Of a DNA stretch of 64,000 bases, positions 32,257 to 42,829 are shown one piece after another. This stretch comes from Trichomonas vaginalis G3. Its lineage: Eukaryota; Parabasalia; Trichomonadida; Trichomonadidae. The DNA lies in NCBI RefSeq assembly GCF_026262505.1, contig NC_067205.1, forward strand, positions 558,001-622,000, given 5' to 3'. A program made the position numbers and the translations under genes. How positions within the stretch are numbered: position 1 is the first letter of the stretch; every line of letters starts with the position of its first letter. Under the pieces are notes generated by a model, which saw only the letters and a program-made list of their open reading frames with translations, was not told the DNA's origin and made no database searches.

Positions 32257-33949
32257 GGTAATTGCTTATTTAACGAAGTTAATCCGATAACCTCAATTAA
32301 ATGTACTCAAAATTTAAGATTAAAATGTAAATAATTGAAATTTCAACCAGAATCATTACAACAACAAAGCATTCTCTTTTAATCGTAAAACATATTTTTA
32401 AGTATATTTCGGTAAACTGCAGATGCTTATGCATTACTTTATCGCTAGCTTTGAATGATTCACAACAAAAACTTATTTTGCTTCATGATATGGCAAGGAA
32501 ATCATTTTGATGTTGGTAGATATATATAAGTTATTGAGGAATTTCAGCAATAATATTTGTTTTGTATCGAATAAAGCCATGTTTGGAAGAAGAAATCATT
32601 TTGATGTTGGTAGAACATAAAATCATATCAAATTGCGTATGTGTGATTTATATAAGTATCAACAAAGGATTAGTATTAATTTATATTTCTGGAATGAACC
32701 AATTCATTTGAGATTATTCACTTTAATTACCCTAAAGTTTTTGTTATTGGAATCTGACACGCCCGTAAATTTTTATAAAAGCTCATTAATACAGCTCCCT
32801 GATTGGAGACATTCTTTGTGACATATACCATATACTTATGTAGGCACTAGAGAATCTACCATATGATTTTAGTAGTCTACTAATGACATTCATAGTGCAA
32901 TTAGACAAAATTTATTTTGCTTGTAAAACCACACTACATGAAGATCCAAACCCTTATAAAACCCATTATATTACTGGTACATAGTAGTATATATTGCTGA
33001 GGTTGAAATCTAAATCTAAAAAGTTATCAAGATATCAAACTAATGTAATTGGCCTAGTCTATTCAATTACAGATATATTAATATATATGATCCGGTGAAT
33101 TGATTTATACATAATGACATGATATATAAAAAAATTATAATATTTTAAAATTAGAGTTAAAATTTCACAAATCTACATGCAAATGGCTAGAAATGTTATG
33201 CATATATCAATCTCGGTTGTGATTTTACTATATAGGAAAATATGTCGGAGTAATGATTCAAACTTTCAAAGTAATGCTTTATTTGAACAATATGAATTGA
33301 AATTCATTTTGATAAGTCAGGCTATGAATGATAATGATATAATAACAGTTTAAAAAAAGATAATATTATAAATTTTGAAAAGATTGATATTTTTTATTTA
33401 ATTTGGAATATTCTTAATTCCAATTGATGTAGAATGTGGTATCATGTCAATTTTTGAAATTCGGCTAATTTTGGAAAGACATTTTGAATTGGGTATCAAT
33501 TGTTAAAATTAAGCTTGGTTATTAATGTAAGTCAAATGCAAAATAAGGGAGAAGACAATATTTGTAATTAAATTTAACAAATTCACAATTTGAAGAATAT
33601 CAATATAATTTGAAAAAATTGTTAATTTCATAGGCAACAAGATATCTATTGACACTGCATATAATTGTGAATATATTGTTCATTTAAAAATTGATAGAGA
33701 TTTAAAAACTACATGCGTAAAATGAAAACTGATGATAAATGATATAAACTAATATGATTTTATAAAATTGAGTGTTTTGATAAACTAAATAGATGTAGAA
33801 TTCAATAATTATTGAAAATATTAAGATTTTTAAAGATAAATACAAATCATATGGTAAATTTGTGCTTAAGGGATTTGTGAATAAGGTATATTGTTTATGT
33901 ACTAATTATAGGTATGGACAGGCAAGAAAATAAAGAGATTGTATAATGA
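32257..33949. other. 1.7-kb AT-rich region before the satellite
   Basis: A 22-bp direct repeat (AAATCATTTTGATGTTGGTA...) occurs near 32500 and 32597. No gene. Confidence 0.5.
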
Positions 33950-35962
33950 GAATGTGATTGCAAAAGTTTGACCGACAAGAGTGTAATATGCACTCCTGTC
34001 GGTCACAATGTGTCATTCAGGGAGACATTGCCACTGCATGTCTCCCAGAATGAGACAATTTGTTGCAATCAGAATGTGATTGCAAAAGTTTGACCGACAA
34101 GAGTGTAATATGCACTCCTGTCGGTCACAATGTGTCATTCAGGGAGACATTGCCACTGCATGTCTCCCAGAATGAGACAATTTGTTGCAATCAGAATGTG
34201 ATTGCAAAAGTTTGACCGACAAGAGTGTAATATGCACTCCTGTCGGTCACAATGTGTCATTCAGGGAGACATTGCCACTGCATGTCTCCCAGAATGAGAC
34301 AATTTGTTGCAATCAGAATGTGATTGCAAAAGTTTGACCGACAAGAGTGTAATATGCACTCCTGTCGGTCACAATGTGTCATTCGGGAGACATTGCCACT
34401 GCATGTCTCCCAGAATGAGACAATTTGTTGCAATCAGAATGTGATTGCAAAAGTTTGACCGACAAGAGTGTAATATGCACTCTGTCGGTCACAATGTGTC
34501 ATTCAGGGAGACATTGCCACTGCATGTCTCCCAGAATGAGACAATTTGTTGCAATCAGAATGTGATTGCAAAAGTTTGACCGACAAGAGTGTAATATGCA
34601 CTCCTGTCGGTCACAATGTGTCATTCGGGAGACATTGCCACTGCATGTCTCCCAGAATGAGACAATTTGTTGCAATCAGAATGTGATTGCAAAAGTTTGA
34701 CGACAAGAGTGTAATATGCACTCCTGTCGGTCACAATGTGTCATTCAGGGAGACATTGCCACTGCATGTCTCCCAGAATGAGACAATTTGTTGCAATCAG
34801 AATGTGATTGCAAAAGTTTGACCGACAAGAGTGTAATATGCACTCCTGTCGGTCACAATGTGTCATTCAGGGAGACATTGCCACTGCATGTCTCCCAGAA
34901 TGAGACAATTTGTTGCAATCAGAATGTGATTGCAAAAGTTTGACCGACAAGAGTGTAATATGCACTCCTGTCGGTCACAATGTGTCATTCAGGGAGACAT
35001 TGCCACTGCATGTCTCCCAGAATGAGACAATTTGTTGCAATCAGAATGTGATTGCAAAAGTTTGACCGACAAGAGTGTAATATGCACTCCTGTCGGTCAC
35101 AATGTGTCATTCAGGGAGACATTGCCACTGCATGTCTCCCAGAATGAGACAATTTGTTGCAATCAGAATGTGATTGCAAAAGTTTGACCGACAAGAGTGT
35201 AATATGCACTCCTGTCGGTCACAATGTGTCATTCAGGGAGACATTGCCACTGCATGTCTCCCAGAATGAGACAATTTGTTGCAATCAGAATGTGATTGCA
35301 AAAGTTTGACCGACAAGAGTGTAATATGCACTCCTGTCGGTCACAATGTGTCATTCAGGGAGACATTGCCACTGCATGTCTCCCAGAATGAGACAATTTG
35401 TTGCAATCAGAATGTGATTGCAAAAGTTTGACCGACAAGAGTGTAATATGCACTCCTGTCGGTCACAATGTGTCATTCAGGGAGACATTGCCACTGCATG
35501 TCTCCCAGAATGAGACAATTTGTTGCAATCAGAATGTGATTGCAAAAGTTTGACCGACAAGAGTGTAATATGCACTCCTGTCGGTCACAATGTGTCATTC
35601 AGGGAGACATTGCCACTGCATGTCTCCCAGAATGAGACAATTTGTTGCAATCAGAATGTGATTGCAAAGTTTGACCGACAAGAGTGTAATATGCACTCCT
35701 GTCGGTCACAATGTGTCATTCAGGGAGACATTGCCACTGCATGTCTCCCAGAATGAGACAATTTGTTGCAATCAGAATGTGATTGCAAAAGTTTGACCGA
35801 CAAGAGTGTAATATGCACTCCTGTCGGTCACAATGTGTCATTCAGGGAGACATTGCCACTGCATGTCTCCCAGAATGAGACAATTTGTTGCAATCAGAAT
35901 GTGATTGCAAAAGTTTGACCGACAAGAGTGTAATATGCACTCCTGTCGGTCACAATGTGTCA
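33950..35962 (+). repeat. 122-bp hairpin satellite, forward array (16.5 copies)
   Basis: Units start with GAATGTGATTGC at 33950, 34072, 34194, 34316, 34437, 34558, 34679, 34800, 34922, 35044, 35166, 35288, 35410, 35532, 35654, 35775 and 35897 (last partial). Length is 122 bp, or 121 where a single base is missing; otherwise copies are nearly identical. Within one unit lie three dyads: TTGCAATCA-gaatg-TGATTGCAA (9-bp stem), TGACCGACA...TGTCGGTCA (for example 33969-34005, 14 bp paired with one mismatch) and TCATTC.GGGAGACAT...ATGTCTCCC.GAATGA (34013-34053, 15 bp paired). Together they cover about 101 of 122 bp. Not coding. Confidence 0.97.
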
Positions 35963-36160
35963 GAATATGAAGTGAGTATATATGTGTTTTTTTTCACTGG
36001 TTTATATGTTGAGATAGCTCAGTAGAGTCTGTAAAATAGTTCAGTACATGCTATAAGTTAGATTAAGCACAAAAAAATATGAAATAAATATTAATTAGGA
36101 AAAATTATAATGTAACGATTGTATGTAAAGATACTTATATGGTAATTAAAATTTATTAAA
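35963..36160. other. Spacer between opposed satellite arrays
   Basis: About 198 bp of unique AT-rich DNA separating the forward and reverse arrays. No gene. Confidence 0.8.
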
Positions 36161-37048
36161 ACAAGAGTGCATATTACACTCTTGTCGGTCAAACTTTTGC
36201 AATCACATTCTGATTGCAACAAATTGTCTCATTCTGGGAGACATGCAGTGGCAATGTCTCCCTGAATGACACATTGTGACCGACAGGAGTGCATATTACA
36301 CTCTTGTCGGTCAAACTTTTGCAATCACATTCTGATTGCAACAAATTGTCTCATTCTGGGAGACATGCAGTGGCAATGTCTCCCTGAATGACACATTGTG
36401 ACCGACAGGAGTGCATATTACACTCTTGTCGGTCAAACTTTTGCAATCACATTCTGATTGCAACAAATTGTCTCATTCTGGGAGACATGCAGTGGCAATG
36501 TCTCCCTGAATGACACATTGTGACCGACAGGAGTGCATATTACACTCTTGTCGGTCAAACTTTTGCAATCACATTCTGATTGCAACAAATTGTCTCATTC
36601 TGGGAGACATGCAGTGGCAATGTCTCCCTGAATGACACATTGTGACCGACAGGAGTGCATATTACACTCTTGTCGGTCAAACTTTTGCAATCACATTCTG
36701 ATTGCAACAAATTGTCTCATTCTGGGAGACATGCAGTGGCAATGTCTCCCTGAATGACACATTGTGACCGACAGGAGTGCATATTACACTCTTGTCGGTC
36801 AAACTTTTGCAATCACATTCTGATTGCAACAAATTGTCTCATTCTGGGAGACATGCAGTGGCAATGTCTCCCTGAATGACACATTGTGACCGACAGGAGT
36901 GCATATTACACTCTTGTCGGTCAAACTTTTGCAATCACATTCTGATTGCAACAAATTGTCTCATTCTGGGAGACATGCAGTGGCAATGTCTCCCTGAATG
37001 ACACATTGTGACCGACAGGAGTGCATATTACACTCTTGTCGGTCAAAG
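36161..37048 (-). repeat. 122-bp hairpin satellite, reverse array (7.3 copies)
   Basis: The same unit on the opposite strand, with CATTCTGATTGC landmarks at 36206, 36328, 36450, 36572, 36694, 36816 and 36938, all exactly 122 bp apart. It begins and ends inside the second hairpin. With the forward array it makes an 888-bp-armed inverted repeat. Confidence 0.97.
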
Positions 37049-37572
37049 TTCCGCATTCAAGTTATGAGAACAAAAAATAATACCACATCAAATTAAAATA
37101 AGGCTGATTTCATCTCAAACTTTTAATTTTAACAAAGACACATATTGAAATCTCATCACCACATATGGTAGAATATTGCCATATAATTGACACTTGACTT
37201 TTACACAAGCTCAAAATCAGCATCCCCATAGGATATTAGGTTTTCGAGAAAACAACACGGGATAAAAGTACACATATATATCTATCTAATTTCATAAAAT
37301 CAAGTTGCTATATTTATCTGGAATGGTAAGATCCAACAAACAAGTGTGATTTGGTGTCACGTTTTTATCCAATAACAAAAATTTAAGGGTACTCATATAT
37401 TTCTGACAAAAGTCTATCACTGATATTATATCAAGGATACGTTTCAATTAATGGTGCTCTTACATCATAGTATTGAAATTGAAGGTAATGTCATATTAGT
37501 CAAGAAATGCATATAAGATAAAAAAATATAAATATAAATGAACTTTTACAAGAGGGATCTTTATACTCATAC
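37049..37572. other. Intergenic between satellite and copy B
   Basis: AT-rich, no gene recognised. Confidence 0.5.
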
Positions 37573-38166
37573 TATAATAAAAGAAGTCAAAAACAATAAA
37601 TTAAAATTAATGCACAATGAAGTTTGACGACAAGATGGTTTAAACTCTGGAAGTTGAATCCACAAATCAACAATTAGTACAAAATTCTGTTTTTGTTGAT
37701 AAATAGGTCCTGGAATATGAGATCCATATGATCTTGCATAAGTTCCTATACTATAAAAAATCCATATTCTGTACCTGTATAATCTAGACAATTGTATTGA
37801 TATGATCTAGCTAATCCAGTAAAATAAAGCCAATCATCCCCTTTAACTTTAGTATATTTTCTTGGTTCATTAGAAAGAAGAGATGTATTTTGTTTCCATA
37901 TTTGGTATGTACTTATTTGTTTGTATTCTAGAAGAAGAGTTATATAATGATAATTATTTAAAACAGAGTCATAGTCATATAAGCCAATGATGGAATATTT
38001 TAAATCATCGTCTGTATTATTACATGTGATATTTTCTGTAAAGAAGTTATAATTTGTTGAATTATGATGCATGAGTAAAATCCAATTAGATCCATATGCA
38101 AACTTCGTTTTCTGTAAACCAATTGAATGTATTCCATCATGAGAATAGTCAACGCTATTATTATGA
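37573..38166 (-). pseudogene. Putative surface-protein module, copy B
   Basis: Same orientation and same broken reading frame as 31665-32256. Over about 37649-38164 I find a single base difference from copy A (Ser versus Asn in SLLS[D/N]EP); outside that core the two remain alignable but clearly diverged. This is consistent with recent gene conversion or duplication of the core. Confidence 0.45.
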
Positions 38167-38860
38167 TAAGTACTTATTTAGTGAATTTAAACAGAAAATT
38201 GACTTATTTAACTACTCAAAATTTAAGATTAAAAAGTAGATTATTGAAATTTATCGGATTTTATCAGAAACACGAATCATTCAATCTTGTTTTTGTAATA
38301 TGAAAGTTGAACACATACAATTTCAACATCTCTTTTTAAATTAAAACCTTCTTAATATCAATTAGAATCAATTTTCTCATTCGATTGAAAAATCTACCAC
38401 AATGTGTGAAGACAATAATCCATTACTTAATCCTCAGCTTTGAATTATGCCTTTAAAAAGCATATTTTGAAACGTGATAGTTCAAAAGAAATATATAATT
38501 TTAACAATGGATAACACACCAAAATTGTTTCTGCGAAGCGAAATATTAATGGGAAATCTTTTGTATTTTTAAATAGATGTATTACTGAATAATTTCTGCT
38601 ATTTTAATTGGTTAATATCTAATAAGCTCATGTTTGAAAAGAGGAAATTTGGAATTATTTTAAAACTTGACTAATTATATATGAACTGTTTATACATGCA
38701 CCATACATGCATTATTAATGGTTTAACGGTGCTCCAAAGCATTATTCTTTTGTTTCTAGGAAGAATTAAGGTTGGGTTGAAAAATGAATTTGACACGATA
38801 TTATAAATAGTTTTATGATTCGAAGTATTGATATTATTCACGTGTGATAAGAATGCGATT
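38167..38860. other. Left flank of Maverick element B
   Basis: AT-rich, no gene recognised, ending at the target site TAAATG. Confidence 0.5.
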
Positions 38861-38866
38861 TAAATG
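38861..38866 (+). repeat. Left target-site duplication TAAATG
   Basis: Identical to 62652-62657. Six bases is the usual Polinton value. Confidence 0.85.
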
Positions 38867-38898
<32 letters not shown>

Positions 38899-38962
38899 AG
38901 TGGGGCTTCCAGGCACTTCGTGCCCTCTAGCCCCGAAGATGTTTAGTATAAATGAAGTTCTT
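38867..38962 (+). repeat. Left terminal inverted repeat of element B
   Basis: 29 A, then GGGAGTGGGGCTTCCAGG, then the GGCAC-TTC-GTGCC hairpin and TCTAGCCC, fading near AATGAAGTTCTTA. It pairs with 62559-62651 with a handful of differences. Confidence 0.88.
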
Positions 38963-39049
38963 ATATACGGGTCTTCCAGGAGCTTTTCACAAATTATATA
39001 TGTTTTCATGTTTTGTCAAGACTTCTTCGTAAAATCAGACAAAAATAAT

Positions 39050-39110
39050 GTTTAGGGTAGAAGGTTAGATATAACCTCTTTTCTAACCTCTTTTCTACCC
39101 TCTTGAATTT
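39050..39110. repeat. Palindromic TTAGATATAACC/TTCTACCC repeat
   Basis: Left subterminal copy of the family: TAGGGTAGAAGGTTAGATAT, then AACCTCTTTTCTAACC, then CTACCCTC. Here the core lacks GATC, unlike most copies. Confidence 0.7.
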
Positions 39111-39185
39111 TCAAGACTTCTTCGTACATGTTTTGTCACTTTTCTGTCACTTTTCAGGAAAAAACATTTTTATTATATATATAAA

Positions 39186-40004
39186 ATGAATTTTACAAAA
39201 CCACCGTTACCCTTCTTTGGAAATAAGAGTAGATGTAAAGATATTCTATTGAGAGAACTTAAGAAACTACCGAATGGTCTAACATTTGTAGATTTGTTCG
39301 GTGGAAGTTTCTATATATCTCATTTGTGCCATACTGTATTTCCTGACTCAAAGATTATATGCAATGACTTCGACAACTATATGAACCGTCTCAAACATAT
39401 ACCAGACACAAACAAAATATTGAAAGAGTTGAAAGAAAAGATACCTATAGGTAAGATGGAACGTATACCATTAGATAAGAAAAATACTGTCAGAGAGGTT
39501 TTGAAAAAAGCAGAGTATATTGACTGGGATAGTATATCTTCTAGACTATTGTATAGTGGTTCTATAAGAGTTCATGACATTGAAACACTTATGTCAAAAG
39601 TTTTATATCTTAACTATACAAAGGTTTTCAAAGAGAACATAGAAAAATATACTGAGGGTATAGAGTTTGTGAGATGTCATTGGACAGAGTTGTATGAAAA
39701 ATATAAAGACAAGGAAAATGTTTTCTTTATAGTGGACCCGCCGTTCTATAACACATATGATTTTCAATACCAAGTAGACTGGACTTTGAGAGACTCTTTA
39801 GAAACTTTAGACGTTTTACATAACCATCCATGCTTTTACTTTACATCCGATAAAAGTGGTTTGGAAAGTGTCATGAGATGGTTAGAGGACATACATGACT
39901 ATGAGTTTAGATACGATAAGATAGAATATGAGAGAGGTCCTATAAACCGGAAAAAGTGTCATAACAAAGAAATTTTACTAGTAAGTAAATGTGGTTTGAA
40001 ATAG
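39186..40004 (+). CDS. Dam-like (D12 class) DNA adenine-N6 methyltransferase
   Basis: 272 residues. N-terminal KPPLPFFGNKSRCKDILLRE matches the PxxGxK start of D12/Dam enzymes, DLFGGSFYISHL is the AdoMet-binding motif I, CNDFDNYMNRL the following acidic motif, and VFFIVDPPFYNT contains the catalytic DPPF (DPPY type). The family methylates adenine, often in GATC. No restriction endonuclease neighbour is visible, so it looks like an orphan methylase carried by the element. 6mA is abundant in T. vaginalis DNA, so an element-borne enzyme may act on element and host DNA alike. First gene at the left end; frame open. Family call firm, target site inferred. Confidence 0.88.
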   Translation: MNFTKPPLPFFGNKSRCKDILLRELKKLPNGLTFVDLFGGSFYISHLCHTVFPDSKIICNDFDNYMNRLKHIPDTNKILKELKEKIPIGKMERIPLDKKNTVREVLKKAEYIDWDSISSRLLYSGSIRVHDIETLMSKVLYLNYTKVFKENIEKYTEGIEFVRCHWTELYEKYKDKENVFFIVDPPFYNTYDFQYQVDWTLRDSLETLDVLHNHPCFYFTSDKSGLESVMRWLEDIHDYEFRYDKIEYERGPINRKKCHNKEILLVSKCGLK

Positions 40005-40120
40005 GACTACTTGTTTTAGGTTTTTTCCATTGTGTCATTTACTTATTTGACGTGGCAGAAAGATATAGAGAATATGAAGATGAACCAATGCCTGCAAATG
40101 TCCAGTATATGTACTCGTAA
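39989..40120 (+). CDS. 43-residue membrane protein overlapping the methylase stop
   Basis: ATG 39989 lies 14 bases inside the end of the methylase gene in another frame. The product is one hydrophobic helix (WFEIGLLVLGFFHCVIYLF) followed by an acidic tail ending PANVQYMYS. Compact overlapping arrangement of the kind seen in virus-like elements. Function unknown; perhaps a virion-associated or membrane-active peptide. Confidence 0.45.
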   Translation: MWFEIGLLVLGFFHCVIYLFDVAERYREYEDEPMPANVQYMYS

Positions 40121-40143
40121 GAGTATTTTTTATCTAATATTAA

Positions 40144-40506
40144 ATGGACGCACAGAACTTAGCGAATGCACAGCAACCTGGACAACCAAACCCAGAGAAT
40201 ATTCCAAATGAAGTTAGAATACAAACTGCAATGGCAAACTATGGTCAAGTGCCAACAGATGTACAAATGCAAACTGCCATGTCAAATGACGCTGCGTTAG
40301 GTTTGCCACCATGGTATGCAAATATGAGATGGAAAGAGTTTTATACAAACCCTGAAGTGGGATATAAACAACTCTATGCAGATGACGCGAACACAGGAGT
40401 TGACCCAGAATATGTTTTCTACCAGAGGAGAAATAGAATGTATGAGCTCCAGTTAAAGAATGCAATGGAACTCAGAAGGAAACGTAAGAGACTAGGTGGA
40501 CATTAG
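40144..40506 (+). CDS. Small Gln/Asn-rich protein of element B
   Basis: 120 residues: polar N-terminus (MDAQNLANAQQPGQPNP), two copies of a (V)xxQTAM(A/S)N motif at about residues 24-50, then WYANMRWKEFYTNP and a strongly basic end (LRRKRKRLGGH). Not recognised. The basic tail suggests DNA or particle interior binding. Confidence 0.5.
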   Translation: MDAQNLANAQQPGQPNPENIPNEVRIQTAMANYGQVPTDVQMQTAMSNDAALGLPPWYANMRWKEFYTNPEVGYKQLYADDANTGVDPEYVFYQRRNRMYELQLKNAMELRRKRKRLGGH

Positions 40507-40524
40507 ATTTTTACATATAGTAAA

Positions 40525-40767
40525 ATGGGTTTCTTCAGTAGTATTGGAAACTTCTTTCGAAATGTTGGAAGAGGTATATGGAATGGAATAAAAACCGTAG
40601 GAAGAGGAATTTGGAACGGAGTCAAAAAATATTGGTAAAAGAGTAGGTCAGTTCGTTGGTATTATACCTAAAGACCTGAACCAGAAGAACAAGCTCCTGT
40701 TATACAACAGCCTGAACCTGCACCACAGTCTAGTTGGCAACCAAATCCAACACCTCAACCGTATTAA
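40525..40767 (+). pseudogene. Small amphipathic virion-type protein gene
   Basis: The product starts MGFFSSIGNFFRNVGRGIWN, a repeating Gly/aromatic/basic amphipathic pattern like membrane-active peptides of adeno-like particles (pVI or pX style), followed by a Pro/Gln-rich region. It is similar in plan to the gene at 44277. Part of the fossil element; looks broken. The functional analogy is inference. Confidence 0.4.
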
Positions 40768-41650
40768 AAAATTATTTTTTACCGTTCGATAGTAGTTGTA
40801 TATGAAACTAAGTTCTAAGTAAAACGCGTGGTATAATGGAATTATTCTCTTTCTTCCATCTGTAGTAAACCATACTTGAAAGTCTGAAATACTTCCACTT
40901 GGTGGTTCGTATAGCTTTGTAGGTTTTTCGTAAAAGTCATTTGCCAAGCATAAAAAAGAGTTTTGTGCACCAGAAAATGAAGCATGAACTATAATATCTG
41001 AGTCGAAAACATTTCATATGTTCCATTAGGTTTTCGACTTCCATAAAAGTTCGGGTGTACTGGATATTCTGCAGGCTGATTTAACATCCTCAAAAAATCT
41101 ATACCATGCCAAGTTGTATATTTTGTAGAAATATAAACGTCTTCTCCAAGGTCTTCTATTCTATTGATTTTAACAGTTGCATTTTTCCTGTTCATATATA
41201 ATATCGAGATGGTACTCTCCTTCGTCAATGTTGTACTGTTTTGCATATTCGAGATAGATATCGTTTATTTTTTCTTGAAAGCTTGAAGAGTTGTTTCTAA
41301 GTTTACAAGCAAACTAACTTGTAAAAAGTTTTCCCTGTTCAAATTTCTCATACGTACGTTTTTCTTTGTTATAGTATCGAATTTCAAAAGCGACCGTAAA
41401 TGGGAAACCATGTATGGCTTCTGAAATGAATTTCATTCTACGAAAGCCAATAGCTTTTGTGACGGATGGGTCTCTTAACCATCTTAAGGGTAGTCAAAAC
41501 GATAGCCTTCATGCTTTACGGTCTCTGTCTCAAACTTTTGACCGACGTTAGTAAAAAGTTCATCTAATGGTTTAGTTGTAGCAACTCTTGAATTTTCTTT
41601 TTCTATTGAAGCATATTTTTCTAGAATAAAAATGTCAAATGAAACAGCGT
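40768..41650 (-). pseudogene. Broken paralogue of the 46276-47136 protein
   Basis: Minus-strand pieces match the plus-strand gene at 46276: TKPLDELFTNVGQKFE with TKPLDYIFTNAGRTIS, and FYEKPTKLYEPPSGSISDFQ with FYDFASKFYEPPSNSFSDFQ, ending in LYHAFYLELSFIYNY versus LYYDFYLELSFIYNY. Thus the element holds two copies of this gene in opposite orientation, this one decayed with several breaks. Confidence 0.7.
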
Positions 41651-42546
41651 CTATGAGAGAAATACAACACAACCGACAACTCATTATACAAGCTCTAAAT
41701 AAGAACACAACAAACTTTTCAAACTATTCTAAGATATCTGAGTCATTGAAAGAAGGAAACTTAAAACTGACGATAAACCCAATGACAGACGAGTTTCTAT
41801 TTCAAGACAACAAGAACCATACTGTCTGTGTAAATCCAACAAAAGGAACTTTAAACGAGAAACCTATAGATGAACTTCTTTTGAAAGCAGATGTTGGCAA
41901 CAAAGCTGACAAAGAATATGTAGACGATGCAATAGCAAAAGAAGAAGAAAGAGCTAACAAAGCTTATGCAACAAAAGAACATACTCATCCTGAACTAGCA
42001 GACAAAACATATGTTGACAATAAAATGTCAAGTGAAGTGACAAGAGCTGAAAACGAATATTCTAAAAAGACTCATACACATACTATATCTGAAATAACAA
42101 ACTTACAAGAAACCTTAAACAGGAAAAGTGACGTTGGACATACACATACCATTGCAAATATTGCAAACTTACAAGAAACCTTAAACAGGAAAAGTGCCGT
42201 TGGACATACACATACATCTTCTGAAATAACAGACTTAAACGTTAGCCTTGAAAAGAAAGCAGATAAAACATATGTCAATGAAATATACCAAAGTTTAGTT
42301 GGAACAAAAAATATTGAGACTATGGTTGGTGACTTTTCTGTCAATGAAGAAAACAAATATTTTAGATGGCAGTTTGTACATTCCTTAGAAAATGGTACAC
42401 GGTATAAACTCATTCCGAAAAATAACAATGAAATGTATGTAAGCTATATAAAGAATGATGGTACACAAGTTAAAGTTCCATTAGACAACAACTGCTACTT
42501 AAACATATATGGAGACGAAACAAAAGAAATATTTAAGAGTTTATGA
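41632..42546 (+). CDS. Phage tail-fibre-like protein with GHTHT repeats
   Basis: 304 residues. After a 110-residue N-terminus (with KPIDELLLKADVGNKADKEY) come repeats typical of bacteriophage tail fibres: KKTHTHTISEITNLQETLNR, then VGHTHTIANIANLQETLNRK, then VGHTHTSSEITDLN. Such His-Thr repeats (K.HTHTISDI..L...L..K) form trimeric shafts in phage fibres. A globular C-terminus of about 90 residues follows. In this element it probably plays the fibre or receptor-binding part. Open frame. It sits directly before a collar-type gene, as in phage tail modules, and overlaps the start of the broken minus-strand paralogue. Confidence 0.75.
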   Translation: MSNETASMREIQHNRQLIIQALNKNTTNFSNYSKISESLKEGNLKLTINPMTDEFLFQDNKNHTVCVNPTKGTLNEKPIDELLLKADVGNKADKEYVDDAIAKEEERANKAYATKEHTHPELADKTYVDNKMSSEVTRAENEYSKKTHTHTISEITNLQETLNRKSDVGHTHTIANIANLQETLNRKSAVGHTHTSSEITDLNVSLEKKADKTYVNEIYQSLVGTKNIETMVGDFSVNEENKYFRWQFVHSLENGTRYKLIPKNNNEMYVSYIKNDGTQVKVPLDNNCYLNIYGDETKEIFKSL

Positions 42547-42547
42547 A

Positions 42548-42817
42548 ATGGCAGATATGACATTACCTGACCCAGCTCCAGCACCATACTATTATGACTA
42601 TGGAGATGACGTTAGAACACCACATGTAGATGAACAAAAGCTAACATTATATTTAGATTTTTATAGATATAAAAGATATAATGCAATAGAAAAAACGAGA
42701 ATAGTATACTATTATGAAGATGACAGAAATAAATATTATAGTCAAGACTTTACCTACCCTGAAAACATAAGATTATATTATAAAAAATATTCTAACACAA
42801 AACCAGAAGAAACCTGA
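42548..42817 (+). CDS. Tyr/Asp-rich small protein next to the fibre gene
   Basis: 89 residues from ATG 42548, two bases after the fibre stop: MADMTLPDPAPAPYYYDYGD, then alternating Tyr/Asp/Arg strands (LYLDFYRYKRY). Not recognised. It may be the N-terminal attachment part belonging with the collar-type sequence that follows. Confidence 0.4.
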   Translation: MADMTLPDPAPAPYYYDYGDDVRTPHVDEQKLTLYLDFYRYKRYNAIEKTRIVYYYEDDRNKYYSQDFTYPENIRLYYKKYSNTKPEET

Positions 42818-42829
42818 AATAGTTGCACT

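Noticed and set aside
35520-35756. 78-codon ORF within the satellite
   Set aside because: It exists only because one copy lacks a single A; the other copies stop in all frames, so it is not a gene.
33950-37048. CRISPR-like array
   Set aside because: The 122-bp units abut with no unique spacers and there are no cas genes; it is tandem satellite DNA in a eukaryote.
38867-38895. Poly-A tail of a retrotransposon
   Set aside because: A mirrored T run stands at the far end, followed by matching inverted repeats and a 6-bp target duplication, so it belongs to the Maverick terminus.
39186-40004. Restriction-modification system
   Set aside because: No restriction endonuclease gene lies beside the methylase; the neighbours are small membrane and virion-type proteins.
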